Below, in pieces: positions 1-8,915 of a DNA stretch of 64,000 bases. The notes below the pieces were generated by a model, which worked only from the letters and a program-made list of their open reading frames with translations, was not told the DNA's origin and searched no databases. Source of the stretch: Niabella sp. (lineage in GTDB: Bacteria > Bacteroidota > Bacteroidia > Chitinophagales > Chitinophagaceae); contig JAGIAT010000010.1 of the NCBI GenBank assembly GCA_017744715.1, positions 62,001 to 126,000 of the forward strand, given 5' to 3'. How positions within the stretch are numbered: the first letter of the stretch is position 1; each line of letters starts with the position of its first letter. A program made the translations under genes and the position numbers.

Positions 1-752
1 GTATGTTGCTGGGTATGGGCACCACCCTTGCCGTTACAGGCAGTGTGCAAACCGGCATACCGCTCGTTGGCGCCCTGCTATTTCCCATTTGTTTTGTGGT
101 GGTGGTGTTAATGGGACTGGAACTCGTTACCGGCAGCTTTGCCCTGCTGCCAACCGCTTATTTTCATAAAACCTTGCCGATGCCGGTACTGCTGCGTAAC
201 CTGGCGATCGTTTATGGTGCCAATTTGTTCGGGGCACTCGTATATGCATTCCTGTTTTGGGCTTCGGTGACCAATTTTGGACAAACCCATGCCTCTCCAT
301 TGATACCGGCTATAATAAAGATTGCAGCAGCAAAAACCACCGGTTACGGGCAACTGGGCGGTGCAGGTATTGCTACGGCATTTACCAAAGGTATTTTGTG
401 CAACTGGATGGTAACAATGGGTGTGGTACTGGCCCTTACCTCTTCCTCCGTTATCGGAAAAATCCTGGCCGCCTGGATCCCCGTATTCATGTTCTTTGCA
501 CAGGGATTTGAACATGCCGTGGTAAATATGTTTGTAATACCGGAGGGGATATTGCTGGGCGCACCGGTGAGCGTTGCAGACTGGTGGCTGTATAACCAGA
601 TCCCGGTAACATTTGGAAATATTATTGGTGCATTATTATTTACAGCTGCCGCATTATATATTACCTATGGCAGACAAACACAGCCGGCACCATTGACCGT
701 TGCAGATACCAGGGCCCCGGAAACGACAGTTCCGGAGCCGCAGTTGGCTTAG
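1..752 (+). CDS. Formate/nitrite transporter (FNT) family channel, 5' partial
   Basis: This is a pentameric-type inner-membrane channel for small anions such as formate or nitrite. The visible part starts in the second membrane helix, and the first helix plus the cytoplasmic N-terminus lie outside the window, so the ATG at 3 is probably internal. Family signatures are present: GLELVTGSFALLP after the first visible helix, KGILCNWMV, GFEHAVVNMFVIP with the conserved histidine of the pore region, and IPVTFGNIIGALL near the last helix. The C-terminus is a short Pro/Thr-rich cytoplasmic tail. No transport partner is encoded next to it. The family is clear. The substrate cannot be read from the sequence. 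Confidence 0.9.
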   Translation, partial: MLLGMGTTLAVTGSVQTGIPLVGALLFPICFVVVVLMGLELVTGSFALLPTAYFHKTLPMPVLLRNLAIVYGANLFGALVYAFLFWASVTNFGQTHASPLIPAIIKIAAAKTTGYGQLGGAGIATAFTKGILCNWMVTMGVVLALTSSSVIGKILAAWIPVFMFFAQGFEHAVVNMFVIPEGILLGAPVSVADWWLYNQIPVTFGNIIGALLFTAAALYITYGRQTQPAPLTVADTRAPETTVPEPQLA

Positions 753-847
753 TCATTTACAGATGATAAAGGAACCTGCATCGAGGCAGGCGGGTTGCAT
801 ATAATACCGTTTATATACCCCGCCTGTCCTGTTGCCGGGGTAACTTT

Positions 848-1609
848 TTACCGCTCAAAATACGCCGCCGCCATTGTCCTTGCTTCTTCCTGCGTAAGCA
901 CGGCAAAATCTTTATACCGGTCGTGTACGTCAATGATCTCCTCCAGTGCATTTGCCACTACCTCCGTGTTCTTCCAGGTTTTGAGGTGGGTCAGCACAAC
1001 GGGCAGGCATCCCTTTTTATAAGCGATCTGTCCCAGTACATGCACCAGCGTATTCCGCACCCGGGCGGTTTGATCAAATTCCAGCTCCTTTAGCAGCGGC
1101 AGAATATCCAGGGGATGCTTCCGCCCGCGCAGCTCAATACCATGGCAGATCTCACGGCGGATCTCTTTATCTTCATGGTGCAGATACTGTTTGGCCCATT
1201 GCAATACCGGCACGGGGTTTACCTCGCCCATTTTTTTTACGGACCCGATCACCGCGTTCCTTACCGCGTGGTGCGCATCAAATAATCCTTTATCAAAAAA
1301 GGACTGCACCACTTTAAAGTCATTTTTCCCGATCTCGCCGGCCGCGTTCACTACCGTTTGCCGGACGTAGAAGCTTTTGTACGGCAACAGCTGTTCCAGT
1401 GTTTTCAAAACAGCGGCTCGCAGTTCCGGTTTTGCCATGTAAAGGCGGCCAACAGCCAGGTAGGCCGTTTTACGGATATAGGTGTCGGGGTCGTTAAAGT
1501 ACAGCTGGCAGTTTTTATACCTGCCGCCTGTAACGGCTTTTTCCAGGTAACCGTTAATTTTTACAACCAGAACATTCCGCTCTGCTTTTGAAAGATCGTA
1601 AAAAGCCAT
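848..1609 (-). CDS. HEAT-repeat protein
   Basis: A soluble, all-helical protein of 253 aa without signal peptide. It is built from about six HEAT-like helix pairs, seen as recurring patterns such as DPDTYIRKTAYLAVGRL, KSFYVRQTVVNAAGEIG, DAHHAVRNAVIGSVKKMG and DQTARVRNTLVHVLGQI. HEAT solenoids serve as protein or DNA docking surfaces, and the AlkD-type DNA glycosylases share this fold. I do not see AlkD catalytic residues that would justify that name. It is convergent with the upstream channel gene and has no evident operon partner. The start ATG at 1609 is the only ATG before the first repeat. Confidence 0.7.
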   Translation of the reverse strand: MAFYDLSKAERNVLVVKINGYLEKAVTGGRYKNCQLYFNDPDTYIRKTAYLAVGRLYMAKPELRAAVLKTLEQLLPYKSFYVRQTVVNAAGEIGKNDFKVVQSFFDKGLFDAHHAVRNAVIGSVKKMGEVNPVPVLQWAKQYLHHEDKEIRREICHGIELRGRKHPLDILPLLKELEFDQTARVRNTLVHVLGQIAYKKGCLPVVLTHLKTWKNTEVVANALEEIIDVHDRYKDFAVLTQEEARTMAAAYFER

Positions 1610-1713
1610 ACATATCGGATTATGCGAGCTTTAAGTAGAGAATACGCCAACCCTATTTTTGAATGTAATTCCAATTGCCACCGGTAGCACCGATCCGGCT
1701 TGCCCCGGCGCTG

Positions 1714-3984
1714 TTACTTTAAATATTGCGCTAAGAACCCAAGCATTGTTTTATAAAACACGATCCGGTTCTCTTCCCGCTGAAACCCATGTCCCTCATT
1801 GTATTTCACCATATACGGCACATTAAAACCCTTGGCACGCAAGGCTTTTACGATCTGGTCAGACTCATGAATGTTTACCCTCGGATCGTTGGCGCCCTGT
1901 ACAACCAGTAAGGGCTTTTTAATTTTATCCAGCTGATAAAAAGGTGACACCTCTTTGGCTATTTTTGCTTCCTGCGGATCGTCCAGGTCATACCAGATCT
2001 GTTTTACCATTTCCTTATACGGCTTCCAGTATTCAGGAAAGGAAGCAAAGAACGTTTCGATATTCGATACGCCTACATAATCTACCCCGCAGGTATACAG
2101 GTCCGGCGTTTTCACCAATCCCATCAATGTAGCATACCCGCCATGACTTCCCCCGTAAATCGCTTTCCTATCAGCATCTGCCCATCCCTTTTCAATTACA
2201 TATTGCACGCCGTCTTCGATATCATCCATCAGTTTGCGGCCAATTTGTTTAAAACCGGCTCTTAAAAAATCCTTACCATAACCACCGCTGATCCGGAAGT
2301 TCACCTGTAACGTGGCATAGCCCCGGCTGGCAAACAATTGCGTTTCCGGGTTAAAGCCCCAGCTGTCCCGTATACCCTGCGGACCGCCGTGCGGATTGAC
2401 CACCAACGGCACTTTTTTACCCTGGAGGGCTGCCTCCGGCAAGGTAATATAACCGTGAATGGTTTTGCCATCGCGGCTTTTGAATGAAATGGGCTGCATT
2501 ACCGCCATATCCGCCTCTTTCAGTTGCGGCATTAAATCATATAAGAACGTGGTTTTACCGGAGGCCACGTCGTAGATATAATATTTGCCCACCAGCCGGT
2601 CGCTGGTTACATACACCAGGTATTTGCTTTCATCATCTGTTTTACCGGTAATCACAAACTGGTATGCCTTGAATTCTTTTTTGAGGTTGGCGCTCATTTT
2701 TTTAAACAGCTCGCTTACGGGAATCACCTCCTCTTTTTCACCTTCATAGGCATAATAGTCGATCTCATAATTACGTTTGCGCGACAGTCCCAGGCTTCCG
2801 GCATCATAATCCTTGTTTGCAAACAGCTCCTTAATTTTTGCTTTCTTTTTAAAATCGTATAAGATGATACGGGATTTGTCCGAATCAAGATTGGTTAAAA
2901 CATAGGCCTCGTCCGGGTTTGACGGGTTATAGCTAAAAGACAGGATATTAAAGTTATCATCCCAGTTATTGGTAAAATACAATGCATATTCTTTAGCACC
3001 GGACGGTTTATAAAAGTATTGCGATTTTATTCCCTGGAACATTTTTGTAAATCCCCGGAGATTGCCGTCTTTATCAAAGTCATAGCCGGCAATGGGATTG
3101 TTCACATCCTTGTTTTCATAAATCTTCTCCAGCTGGCCGGTAACAACGTTTACTTTATAAGGTTCAAAGATCTGCTTATTGTCCTTATTCATTGAAATGA
3201 TCATATAGTTCTTCTGATCTTTCAGGATCCGCTCAATGCTGGCCTGCACGCCGTCAAAAGGCGTCAGATCCAATGCATTGCTGCCATCAACATTAGCCGC
3301 ATAAATATGAAAATTTTCATTACCACCCTTATCCATGGAATAAACCAGCCGCTCATCATTGATCCAGCCGTATCCTTTTATTAATTCTTCTTTTTCTTCA
3401 ATGGCGCGGCTTACCTTGCCCGTTGTTATTTCTTTTACATATACATGGCGCTTTCCCGCATCATCCTTTTCCATATAAGAAAGGTATTTTCCTCCGGGCG
3501 AAAGCTGGAACTGGGACGATTTTGGCCGGGCGAAATAGTCTTCCACCCTGTATTTATATTGCCCCTTGTCCTGCGCCATCATTTCCTGTAATGCGGTTTC
3601 AGAAGACGGCAGCGTGGTATCACCGGGTTTTGTAATCACCGTTTTTGTGAGGATTAACGGGATGGTCATACCCGCCTGTTTGAAATCACCCGTAATCGTG
3701 GTACCATTCAGCATCCCACTATAACTGATGCCTGCGGCTTTCACAGCAAGACTCAGCTTGTTATCGGCAAAACCGGTACTGTCGATGGGAATGCCACTGG
3801 CACCCTGTTCCGGGCTATCCATGGTGGTTATCAGCTTATCGTTTTCATTTTTTATATGGAACACCAGGGAGATCTTTGCGCCCTGAACTTCCAGGGTTCC
3901 TTTCCAGGAGCCGGTAATGGATTGTGCATTCATCATATTTATAGTAAATAGTACCGCCGTTAAGGCAAACAGTATTTTTCTCAT
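1714..3984 (-). CDS. Exported S9-family prolyl oligopeptidase-like serine peptidase
   Basis: A 756-aa exported peptidase. The ATG at 3984 is chosen because it begins a clean Sec signal peptide (MRKILFALTAVLFTINMMNA). The reading frame stays open 71 codons upstream but that part looks non-coding. After the signal lies a roughly 95-residue beta-rich domain (ITGSWKGTLEV...), then a beta-propeller, then the alpha/beta hydrolase domain. The catalytic triad is visible: Ser613 in GGSHGGY, Asp700 in GANDPRVN and His732 in EGHGF. Such enzymes clip short peptides, often after proline or alanine, in the periplasm. It stands alone. A perfect 20-bp stem downstream of glyQS separates it from that gene. Confidence 0.92.
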   Translation of the reverse strand: MRKILFALTAVLFTINMMNAQSITGSWKGTLEVQGAKISLVFHIKNENDKLITTMDSPEQGASGIPIDSTGFADNKLSLAVKAAGISYSGMLNGTTITGDFKQAGMTIPLILTKTVITKPGDTTLPSSETALQEMMAQDKGQYKYRVEDYFARPKSSQFQLSPGGKYLSYMEKDDAGKRHVYVKEITTGKVSRAIEEKEELIKGYGWINDERLVYSMDKGGNENFHIYAANVDGSNALDLTPFDGVQASIERILKDQKNYMIISMNKDNKQIFEPYKVNVVTGQLEKIYENKDVNNPIAGYDFDKDGNLRGFTKMFQGIKSQYFYKPSGAKEYALYFTNNWDDNFNILSFSYNPSNPDEAYVLTNLDSDKSRIILYDFKKKAKIKELFANKDYDAGSLGLSRKRNYEIDYYAYEGEKEEVIPVSELFKKMSANLKKEFKAYQFVITGKTDDESKYLVYVTSDRLVGKYYIYDVASGKTTFLYDLMPQLKEADMAVMQPISFKSRDGKTIHGYITLPEAALQGKKVPLVVNPHGGPQGIRDSWGFNPETQLFASRGYATLQVNFRISGGYGKDFLRAGFKQIGRKLMDDIEDGVQYVIEKGWADADRKAIYGGSHGGYATLMGLVKTPDLYTCGVDYVGVSNIETFFASFPEYWKPYKEMVKQIWYDLDDPQEAKIAKEVSPFYQLDKIKKPLLVVQGANDPRVNIHESDQIVKALRAKGFNVPYMVKYNEGHGFQREENRIVFYKTMLGFLAQYLK

Positions 3985-4192
3985 AAATCGCTTTTTTTGC
4001 AAAGTACGCAAATTGTTGAAGTTGTTTAAACTTTTGAACGCGAGCATAATTCCCGCAGATTTACGCCAATTTTTGCGCAGATTTTCGCAGAAAATCAATC
4101 CGCGGTAATCAGCGGTGTGTTGCATCCGTCTAAAATCAGCGGGAAAATCAAACGATCCGCTTTTTTGGAGAAAAAGTTCAACCAACTTCGCT

Positions 4193-4240
4193 ATCATAAA
4201 GACAACACATCCAGCAAACCGGATGTGTTGTCTTTATGAT
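4193..4240 (-). terminator. Perfect 20-bp hairpin downstream of glyQS
   Basis: The arms at 4193-4212 and 4221-4240 are perfect reverse complements and enclose an 8-nt loop. The hairpin starts 17 nt after the glyQS stop codon on the minus strand. There is no clear U-run, so it could be a terminator or an mRNA-stabilising stem. The remaining spacer up to 3984 contains short degenerate CGCAGATT/CCGCGG-type motifs but no gene. Confidence 0.6.
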
Positions 4241-4257
4241 TCCTCCCTCCGGAGGCT

Positions 4258-5727
4258 TTATTTTATGGCCTGGTTCACCAGTGCCCCGATGTTGTCAATA
4301 TGGATCCGCTCCTGCTCCATGCTATCCCGGTGGCGGATGGTAACGGTATTGTCTTCCCTGGTCTGATGATCTACGGTTACGCAGAACGGCACCCCCAGTG
4401 CATCCATGCGGCGGTACCGTTTACCAATGGTATCTTTTTCTTCATAGAAACATTTGAAATCGGTGCGGTATTTTGCCATGATGTCCGCAGCAATTTCAGG
4501 CAGCCCGTCTTTTTTGGTTAACGGGAATACCGCCAGTTTGATCGGCGCCAGTTTGGCCGGAAACTTTAATACCACGCGGCTATCCGGCTTCTCCGCGGTG
4601 CTCAGGTCTTCTTCTGTATAAGCCGCGCAGATCATGGAAAGAAACATCCGGTCTAAGCCGATAGATGTTTCAATAACATACGGGATATAATTTCCGATCG
4701 GCTTCCCGGTTTCCGGATCGATATCATTATCGAAATACTGCATTTTCTTTTTGCTGTATTCCTGGTGGTTCCGCAGGTCAAAATCGGTGCGGCTATGAAT
4801 CCCCTCCAGCTCTTTAAAGCCCATCGGGAAATTGTATTCAATGTCGCAGGCTGCATCGGCATAGTGTGCCAGCTTTACATGATCATGAAAGCGGTACTCC
4901 GTTTGCGGAACACCCAGCTCCAGGTGCCATTTCAACCGTGCCGCTTTCCAGTACTCATACCATTCTTTTTGAGTGCCGGGCTTAATAAAAAACTGCATTT
5001 CCATCTGCTCAAATTCCCGCATGCGGAAAATAAACTGGCGGGCAACGATCTCGTTCCGGAATGCCTTACCGATCTGTGCGATACCAAAGGGAATCTTCAT
5101 CCGTCCGGTTTTCTGCACATTCAAAAAGTTTACAAAGATCCCCTGTGCCGTTTCCGGGCGCAGGTATACTTTATTGTTCTCATCTTCTGAAGACACGGTA
5201 GATCCGAATTCTGTAGAAAACATCAGGTTAAACTGCCGGATATCCGTCCAGTTTGCCGTGCCGCTGATGGGGCATTTGATCTTGTTGTCGTCAATGATCT
5301 TTTTCAGGGCTACCAGGTCGCCCGCCGCATCTGCCTGCTCCATCTGGCTGATAATGGCGGCTGCTTCGGCTTCCTTCCCATCAGCCTTCAACAGGTCTGT
5401 ATGCGATTCGATCAGGTGATCGACCCGGTAACGTTTTTTGCTGTCTTTGTTGTCGATCATCGGGTCATTGAACCCGTCTACGTGCCCGCTGGCCTTCCAG
5501 GTAGTAGGGTGCATGAAGATTGCCGCATCAATACCCACGATATTATCCTGCAGCTGCGTCATGGACTTCCACCAGTAATCCTTGATATTCTTTTTTAACT
5601 CAGCACCCCACTGACCGTAGTCGTACACAGCCTGCAATCCGTCATAGATCTCACTGCTGGGGAAAATAAACCCGTATTCTTTACAATGCGATATAATCGC
5701 CTGAAATTTATTGCTATCCGTTGCCAT
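4258..5727 (-). CDS. glyQS: Glycine--tRNA ligase, homodimeric class II type
   Basis: Charges tRNA-Gly with glycine in the cytoplasm. The 489-aa length and the single-chain architecture match the alpha2 bacterial/archaeal form rather than the alpha2-beta2 form. Class II motif 2 appears around FRNEIVARQFIFRMREFEQMEMQ (given here as the FRNE and REFEQMEM cores), motif 3 around GLDRMFL, and the C-terminal anticodon-binding domain begins near APIKLAVFPL. The start is ATG 5727; an upstream TTG in frame gives three extra residues but overlaps the -7 element. A TAnnTTTG element ends 6 nt before the ATG, so the mRNA may be leaderless. Confidence 0.96.
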   Translation of the reverse strand: MATDSNKFQAIISHCKEYGFIFPSSEIYDGLQAVYDYGQWGAELKKNIKDYWWKSMTQLQDNIVGIDAAIFMHPTTWKASGHVDGFNDPMIDNKDSKKRYRVDHLIESHTDLLKADGKEAEAAAIISQMEQADAAGDLVALKKIIDDNKIKCPISGTANWTDIRQFNLMFSTEFGSTVSSEDENNKVYLRPETAQGIFVNFLNVQKTGRMKIPFGIAQIGKAFRNEIVARQFIFRMREFEQMEMQFFIKPGTQKEWYEYWKAARLKWHLELGVPQTEYRFHDHVKLAHYADAACDIEYNFPMGFKELEGIHSRTDFDLRNHQEYSKKKMQYFDNDIDPETGKPIGNYIPYVIETSIGLDRMFLSMICAAYTEEDLSTAEKPDSRVVLKFPAKLAPIKLAVFPLTKKDGLPEIAADIMAKYRTDFKCFYEEKDTIGKRYRRMDALGVPFCVTVDHQTREDNTVTIRHRDSMEQERIHIDNIGALVNQAIK

Positions 5728-5733
5728 AGGCCG

Positions 5734-5741
5734 CAAATTTA
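5734..5741 (-). promoter_or_regulatory. -7 element TAAATTTG of glyQS
   Basis: The minus strand reads TAAATTTG, a perfect match to the Bacteroidota TAnnTTTG -7 consensus. It is followed by only six bases before ATG 5727. Transcription starting a few bases downstream would give an mRNA with almost no 5' leader. Confidence 0.6.
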
Positions 5742-5790
5742 GGTTGAAAAGTTGACAGGTTGATCAGTTAACGGGGGAATTACTGTTTTC

Positions 5791-6580
5791 AACTACCAGG
5801 CGTTAGTTCCTTCGGTTGTTCCAGGTTTCAGGTTCAAGGTTTCAGGTTGGAGCTGTTTTTATACTCAATGAAACCGATCCTGATTCGGATTTGTTCCGCT
5901 TCGTTGCTTTTTGAGGTTCTGGTGAAGGAGCGTCACAGGAGGATCATTTTAAAGCTACTTCCAAAACTTCTCAACCGGAAATCCCGAATCCCCATTCTAA
6001 AGGCCTGTCACTGATAACTGATGACTGACCACTGATAGCTGATTGCTGAGAGAAATCGGCTACCGGGTGTTAATTCCTTCTGTTGTTCCAGGTTTCAGGT
6101 TCAAGGTTTCAGGTTGGAGCCGTTTTTATACTCAATGAAACCGGTCCTGATTCGGGTTTGTTCCGCTTCGTTGCTTTTTGAGGTTCTGGTAAAGGAGCGT
6201 CACAGGAGGATCATTTAAAGCTACTTCCAAAACTTCTCAGCCGGAAATCCCGATTCCCCATTCTAAAGGCCTGTCACTGATGACTGATGACTGACCACTG
6301 ATTGCTGATTGCTGAGAGAAATCGGCTACCGGGTGTTAATTCCTTCTGTTGTTCCAGGTTTCAGGTTCGAGCTGTTTTTATACTCAATGAAACCGATCCT
6401 GATTCGGGTTTGTTTCGCTTCGTTGCTTTTTGAGGTGCTGGTGAAGGAGCGTCACAGGAGGATCATTTAAAGCTACTTCCAAAACTTCTCAACCGGAAAT
6501 CCCGATTCCCCCATTCTAAAGGCCTGTCACTGATGACTGACCACTGATAACTGATATCTGACAACTGATGACTGACCACT
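5791..6580. repeat. Three imperfect tandem copies of a 267-bp intergenic repeat
   Basis: Units begin near 5791, 6058 and 6324 (spacing 267 and 266 bp) and are closely similar. Each unit carries the motifs GTTCCAGGTTTCAGG, CTCAATGAAACCG, GGAGCGTCACAGGAGG and AAAGGCCTGTCACTGAT, and ends in a run of ACTGATxxCTGA-type short repeats. The third copy lacks part of the CAGGTTCAAGGTTTCAGG stretch. No open frame is conserved between copies and there is no transposase or terminal target duplication. The region fills most of the 900-bp spacer between glyQS and the small gene at 6631. Confidence 0.85.
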
Positions 6581-6602
6581 AATAACTGACCACTGATAAC
6601 CG

Positions 6603-6610
6603 TACCTTTG
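6603..6610 (+). promoter_or_regulatory. -7 element TACCTTTG upstream of the 54-aa gene
   Basis: Perfect TAnnTTTG match located 20 bp before the ATG at 6631, directly after the intergenic repeat array. It supports expression of the small gene that follows. Confidence 0.6.
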
Positions 6611-6630
6611 TATTTTAAACCGTTTGTAAA

Positions 6631-6795
6631 ATGGGCATCTGGAACCAAATTGCACAATATATATTTTTAAAGAAGAAGGATCCGAATACGCCTAAAAGTA
6701 AATGGGTGGGCTACATGCACGGCATTAACCGGTTAAGTATCTTATTGTTTTTGGTTGCGATCATCTTCATCATTATCCGGCTGCTGACGCGCTGA
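6631..6795 (+). CDS. 54-aa membrane protein, DUF6728-like
   Basis: A short gene that gene finders can miss. The protein begins MGIWNQIAQYIFLKKKDPN, continues with a short basic stretch and a GYMHGINRLS motif, and ends in one membrane helix (ILLFLVAIIFIIIRLL) plus LTR. This pattern is what I recall of a conserved Bacteroidota family of roughly 55 residues (DUF6728); the family name is from memory. A good -7 element lies 20 bp upstream. The last 23 nt overlap the 3' end of convergent lpxB. The positive N-terminal half is probably cytoplasmic. Function is unknown. Confidence 0.75.
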   Translation: MGIWNQIAQYIFLKKKDPNTPKSKWVGYMHGINRLSILLFLVAIIFIIIRLLTR

Positions 6796-7915
6796 AGGCC
6801 GTAATAATCGCCGCCGCTTTCCGGGAAGCATCGCCCTCCGCAGCCAGGATCCGGTGCAATTCCGCATAATCCCTTTTCAACGTTGCTTTCTGTTGTTCAT
6901 TAAATAACAGGGCTTTTAGTTCGGTAATAATATTGGCGGTATTCATTTCTCCCTGGATCAATTCCTTAACCACGGGTTTATCCATGATCAGGTTCACCAG
7001 CGAAATATATTTGATACTGATCACCCGTTTGGCGATCTGGTAGCTGATCTCGGAGCCTTTGTAACAAACCACTTCCGGCACCCCAAACAGCGCCGTTTCC
7101 AGCGTGGCCGTTCCGGAGGTAACCAACGCCGCAGTAGCCTGCTGCAATACATCATAGGTACGGTTGTTTACAATGCTTACATTGGGGTATTGTGCGGTAA
7201 ACTGTTGGTAAAAGCTATCATCTACTGCCGGGGCCTGTGCCACCACAAATTGATAATCGGGAAATGCCCTGCTTACTTCCAGCATTACCGGCAGCTTTTT
7301 TTCTATTTCCTGTTTACGGCTGCCTGGTAACAATGCGATAACAGGTTTGGTTACCGGCGCACCCGAAGCATCCCGGATCACCAGGTCGGTTCCCTTTTTC
7401 TTTTTACCATCGATCTCTTCAATGAGGGGATGCCCTACATAATCCACCGCCCAGTTCCATTTATTTTGATAATACGCCTTCTCAAAAGGAAGAATTACCA
7501 GCATTTTATCAATGCACCGCTTCATCATCTTTACCCTCCCCTCCTTCCAGGCCCACACCTGTGGTGAAATATAGTATACCACCTTTATGCCCTGCTCCCG
7601 CGCCCATTTGGCGATGCGCAGGTTAAAGCCGGGATAATCTACCAATACCAATACATCCGGTTTAAACGCCAGGATATCTTCCTTGCAAAAGCGCAGGTTG
7701 TTCATAATGGTTTTCAGGTTCATTACCACTTCCACAAAACCCATAAAGGCAAGCTCCCGGTAATGCTTGATCAGCTCCATACCTGCAGCCTGCATTTTAT
7801 CGCCTCCCCAGCCACGGATCCGGCTTTCCGGCTGCAATTGTTTAATGGCGGCCACCAGGTTGCCCCCATGCAAATCACCGGAGGCTTCACCAGCAATGAT
7901 ATAATATTTGCGCAT
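6773..7915 (-). CDS. lpxB: Lipid-A-disaccharide synthase
   Basis: A GT19 glycosyltransferase that joins UDP-2,3-diacylglucosamine and lipid X to form the lipid A disaccharide at the inner membrane. The 380-aa protein starts at ATG 7915, because MRKYYIIAGEASGDLHGG is the conserved N-terminus; the in-frame extension upstream is repeat-like spacer. Other family marks are WGWGGDKM-like GWGGDKMQAAG, YYISPQVWAWKEGR and the UDP-binding region LLPGSRKQEIEKKLP, then TSGTATLETALFGVPEVVCYK. It lies downstream of surE on the same strand with a 136-bp spacer, a frequent pairing in Bacteroidota. Confidence 0.96.
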   Translation of the reverse strand: MRKYYIIAGEASGDLHGGNLVAAIKQLQPESRIRGWGGDKMQAAGMELIKHYRELAFMGFVEVVMNLKTIMNNLRFCKEDILAFKPDVLVLVDYPGFNLRIAKWAREQGIKVVYYISPQVWAWKEGRVKMMKRCIDKMLVILPFEKAYYQNKWNWAVDYVGHPLIEEIDGKKKKGTDLVIRDASGAPVTKPVIALLPGSRKQEIEKKLPVMLEVSRAFPDYQFVVAQAPAVDDSFYQQFTAQYPNVSIVNNRTYDVLQQATAALVTSGTATLETALFGVPEVVCYKGSEISYQIAKRVISIKYISLVNLIMDKPVVKELIQGEMNTANIITELKALLFNEQQKATLKRDYAELHRILAAEGDASRKAAAIITAFSASAAG

Positions 7916-8051
7916 ATAACTACTTAAATTTGGCTTTCGATGCTGAACGCTTAATGCGCAACGCCTAATGCTTAATACGGATGTAATGTCAGACAACAGC
8001 CATTAGCAATGCACCATTTCCATATTTTCACATTTCCACATTTTCAAATTC

Positions 8052-8852
8052 TCAAATTGATTCTCCCCAGTCTTTTTCCAGTTTCTGTTTCAGTCCGTAA
8101 TCGGTAAGATCAAACTCTACGGGAACCACGCTTACATAGTTATTGGCCAGTGCCCATACATCGGTATCTTTTGATTTATCAAAGTTTACAAATTCACCGG
8201 TGAGCCAGTAATATTTCCGGCCATGAGGATCCTTGCGTTCGATGAATTTTTCCTGGTATTTGGCATAGGCCTGTTTACAGATCTTATAACCTTTCAATTG
8301 CTCGGGCGATGCCTTGGGAATATTTACATTCAGGAGGAAATGCTGGGGCAGTTTTTTTTGCAGCATCTTTTCTACAATCAGCCGCGCATACTGCCGGGAA
8401 GCTGCAAAATCCGGTTCCGCACCATAATCCAGCAGGGAAAACCCCACGGCCGGAATGCTTTCGATGGCCGCTTCCATAGCAGCCGACATGGTTCCGGAGT
8501 AAATTACGTTGATGCTGTGATTGGCGCCATGATTGATGCCGCTTACACAAATATCGGGTTTGCGGTGCAGGATCTTGTCCACCGCCAGTTTTACACAATC
8601 CACAGGTGTTCCGGAACAGGAAAAGGCGCGTACCCCTTCAAACAGTTCTACTTCATACAACCGCAGCGGATGCCCGATCGTGATGGCATGCCCCATCCCC
8701 GACTGCGGTTTATCCGGCGCCACCACCACAATTTTACCAAGCCCTCTTACCGCTTCTACCAGGTTGCGGATACCGGCCGCTGCCACCCCATCATCATTGG
8801 TCACCAGGATGATGGGCTCTTCTTTTTTTGCCTTTTGCTTTTTGTTCGTCAT
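8052..8852 (-). CDS. surE: 5'/3'-nucleotidase SurE
   Basis: A metal-dependent survival-protein phosphatase acting on nucleoside monophosphates in the cytoplasm. The 266-aa protein contains the metal-binding N-terminus ILVTNDDG (Asp20-Asp21), VVAPDKPQSGMGHAIT, SCSGTPVDCVKL and the SGINHGANHS loop. I chose ATG 8852: a perfect TATTTTTG -7 element sits 6 nt upstream, so the in-frame ATG at 8885 would be upstream of the predicted transcription start. lpxB follows on the same strand. Confidence 0.95.
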   Translation of the reverse strand: MTNKKQKAKKEEPIILVTNDDGVAAAGIRNLVEAVRGLGKIVVVAPDKPQSGMGHAITIGHPLRLYEVELFEGVRAFSCSGTPVDCVKLAVDKILHRKPDICVSGINHGANHSINVIYSGTMSAAMEAAIESIPAVGFSLLDYGAEPDFAASRQYARLIVEKMLQKKLPQHFLLNVNIPKASPEQLKGYKICKQAYAKYQEKFIERKDPHGRKYYWLTGEFVNFDKSKDTDVWALANNYVSVVPVEFDLTDYGLKQKLEKDWGESI

Positions 8853-8858
8853 AGACTG

Positions 8859-8866
8859 CAAAAATA
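8859..8866 (-). promoter_or_regulatory. -7 element TATTTTTG of surE
   Basis: Perfect TAnnTTTG on the minus strand, separated from ATG 8852 by six bases (CAGTCT). It decides the start codon and predicts a leaderless or nearly leaderless mRNA. Confidence 0.6.
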
Positions 8867-8915
8867 GCTGATTCCGCCTAACCATCCGGTAAAGGTGGCG
8901 GCGGCCGGCACCAGC

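Noticed and set aside
5791..6580. CRISPR array or insertion sequence
   Set aside because: The repeats are long and adjacent without unique spacers, no cas genes or transposase are present, and no terminal inverted repeats with target duplications were seen.
6463..6657. 64-codon frame on the minus strand inside the intergenic repeat
   Set aside because: It is translated from the ACTGAT micro-repeats and overlaps the DUF6728-like gene; the same frame is not kept in the other repeat copies.
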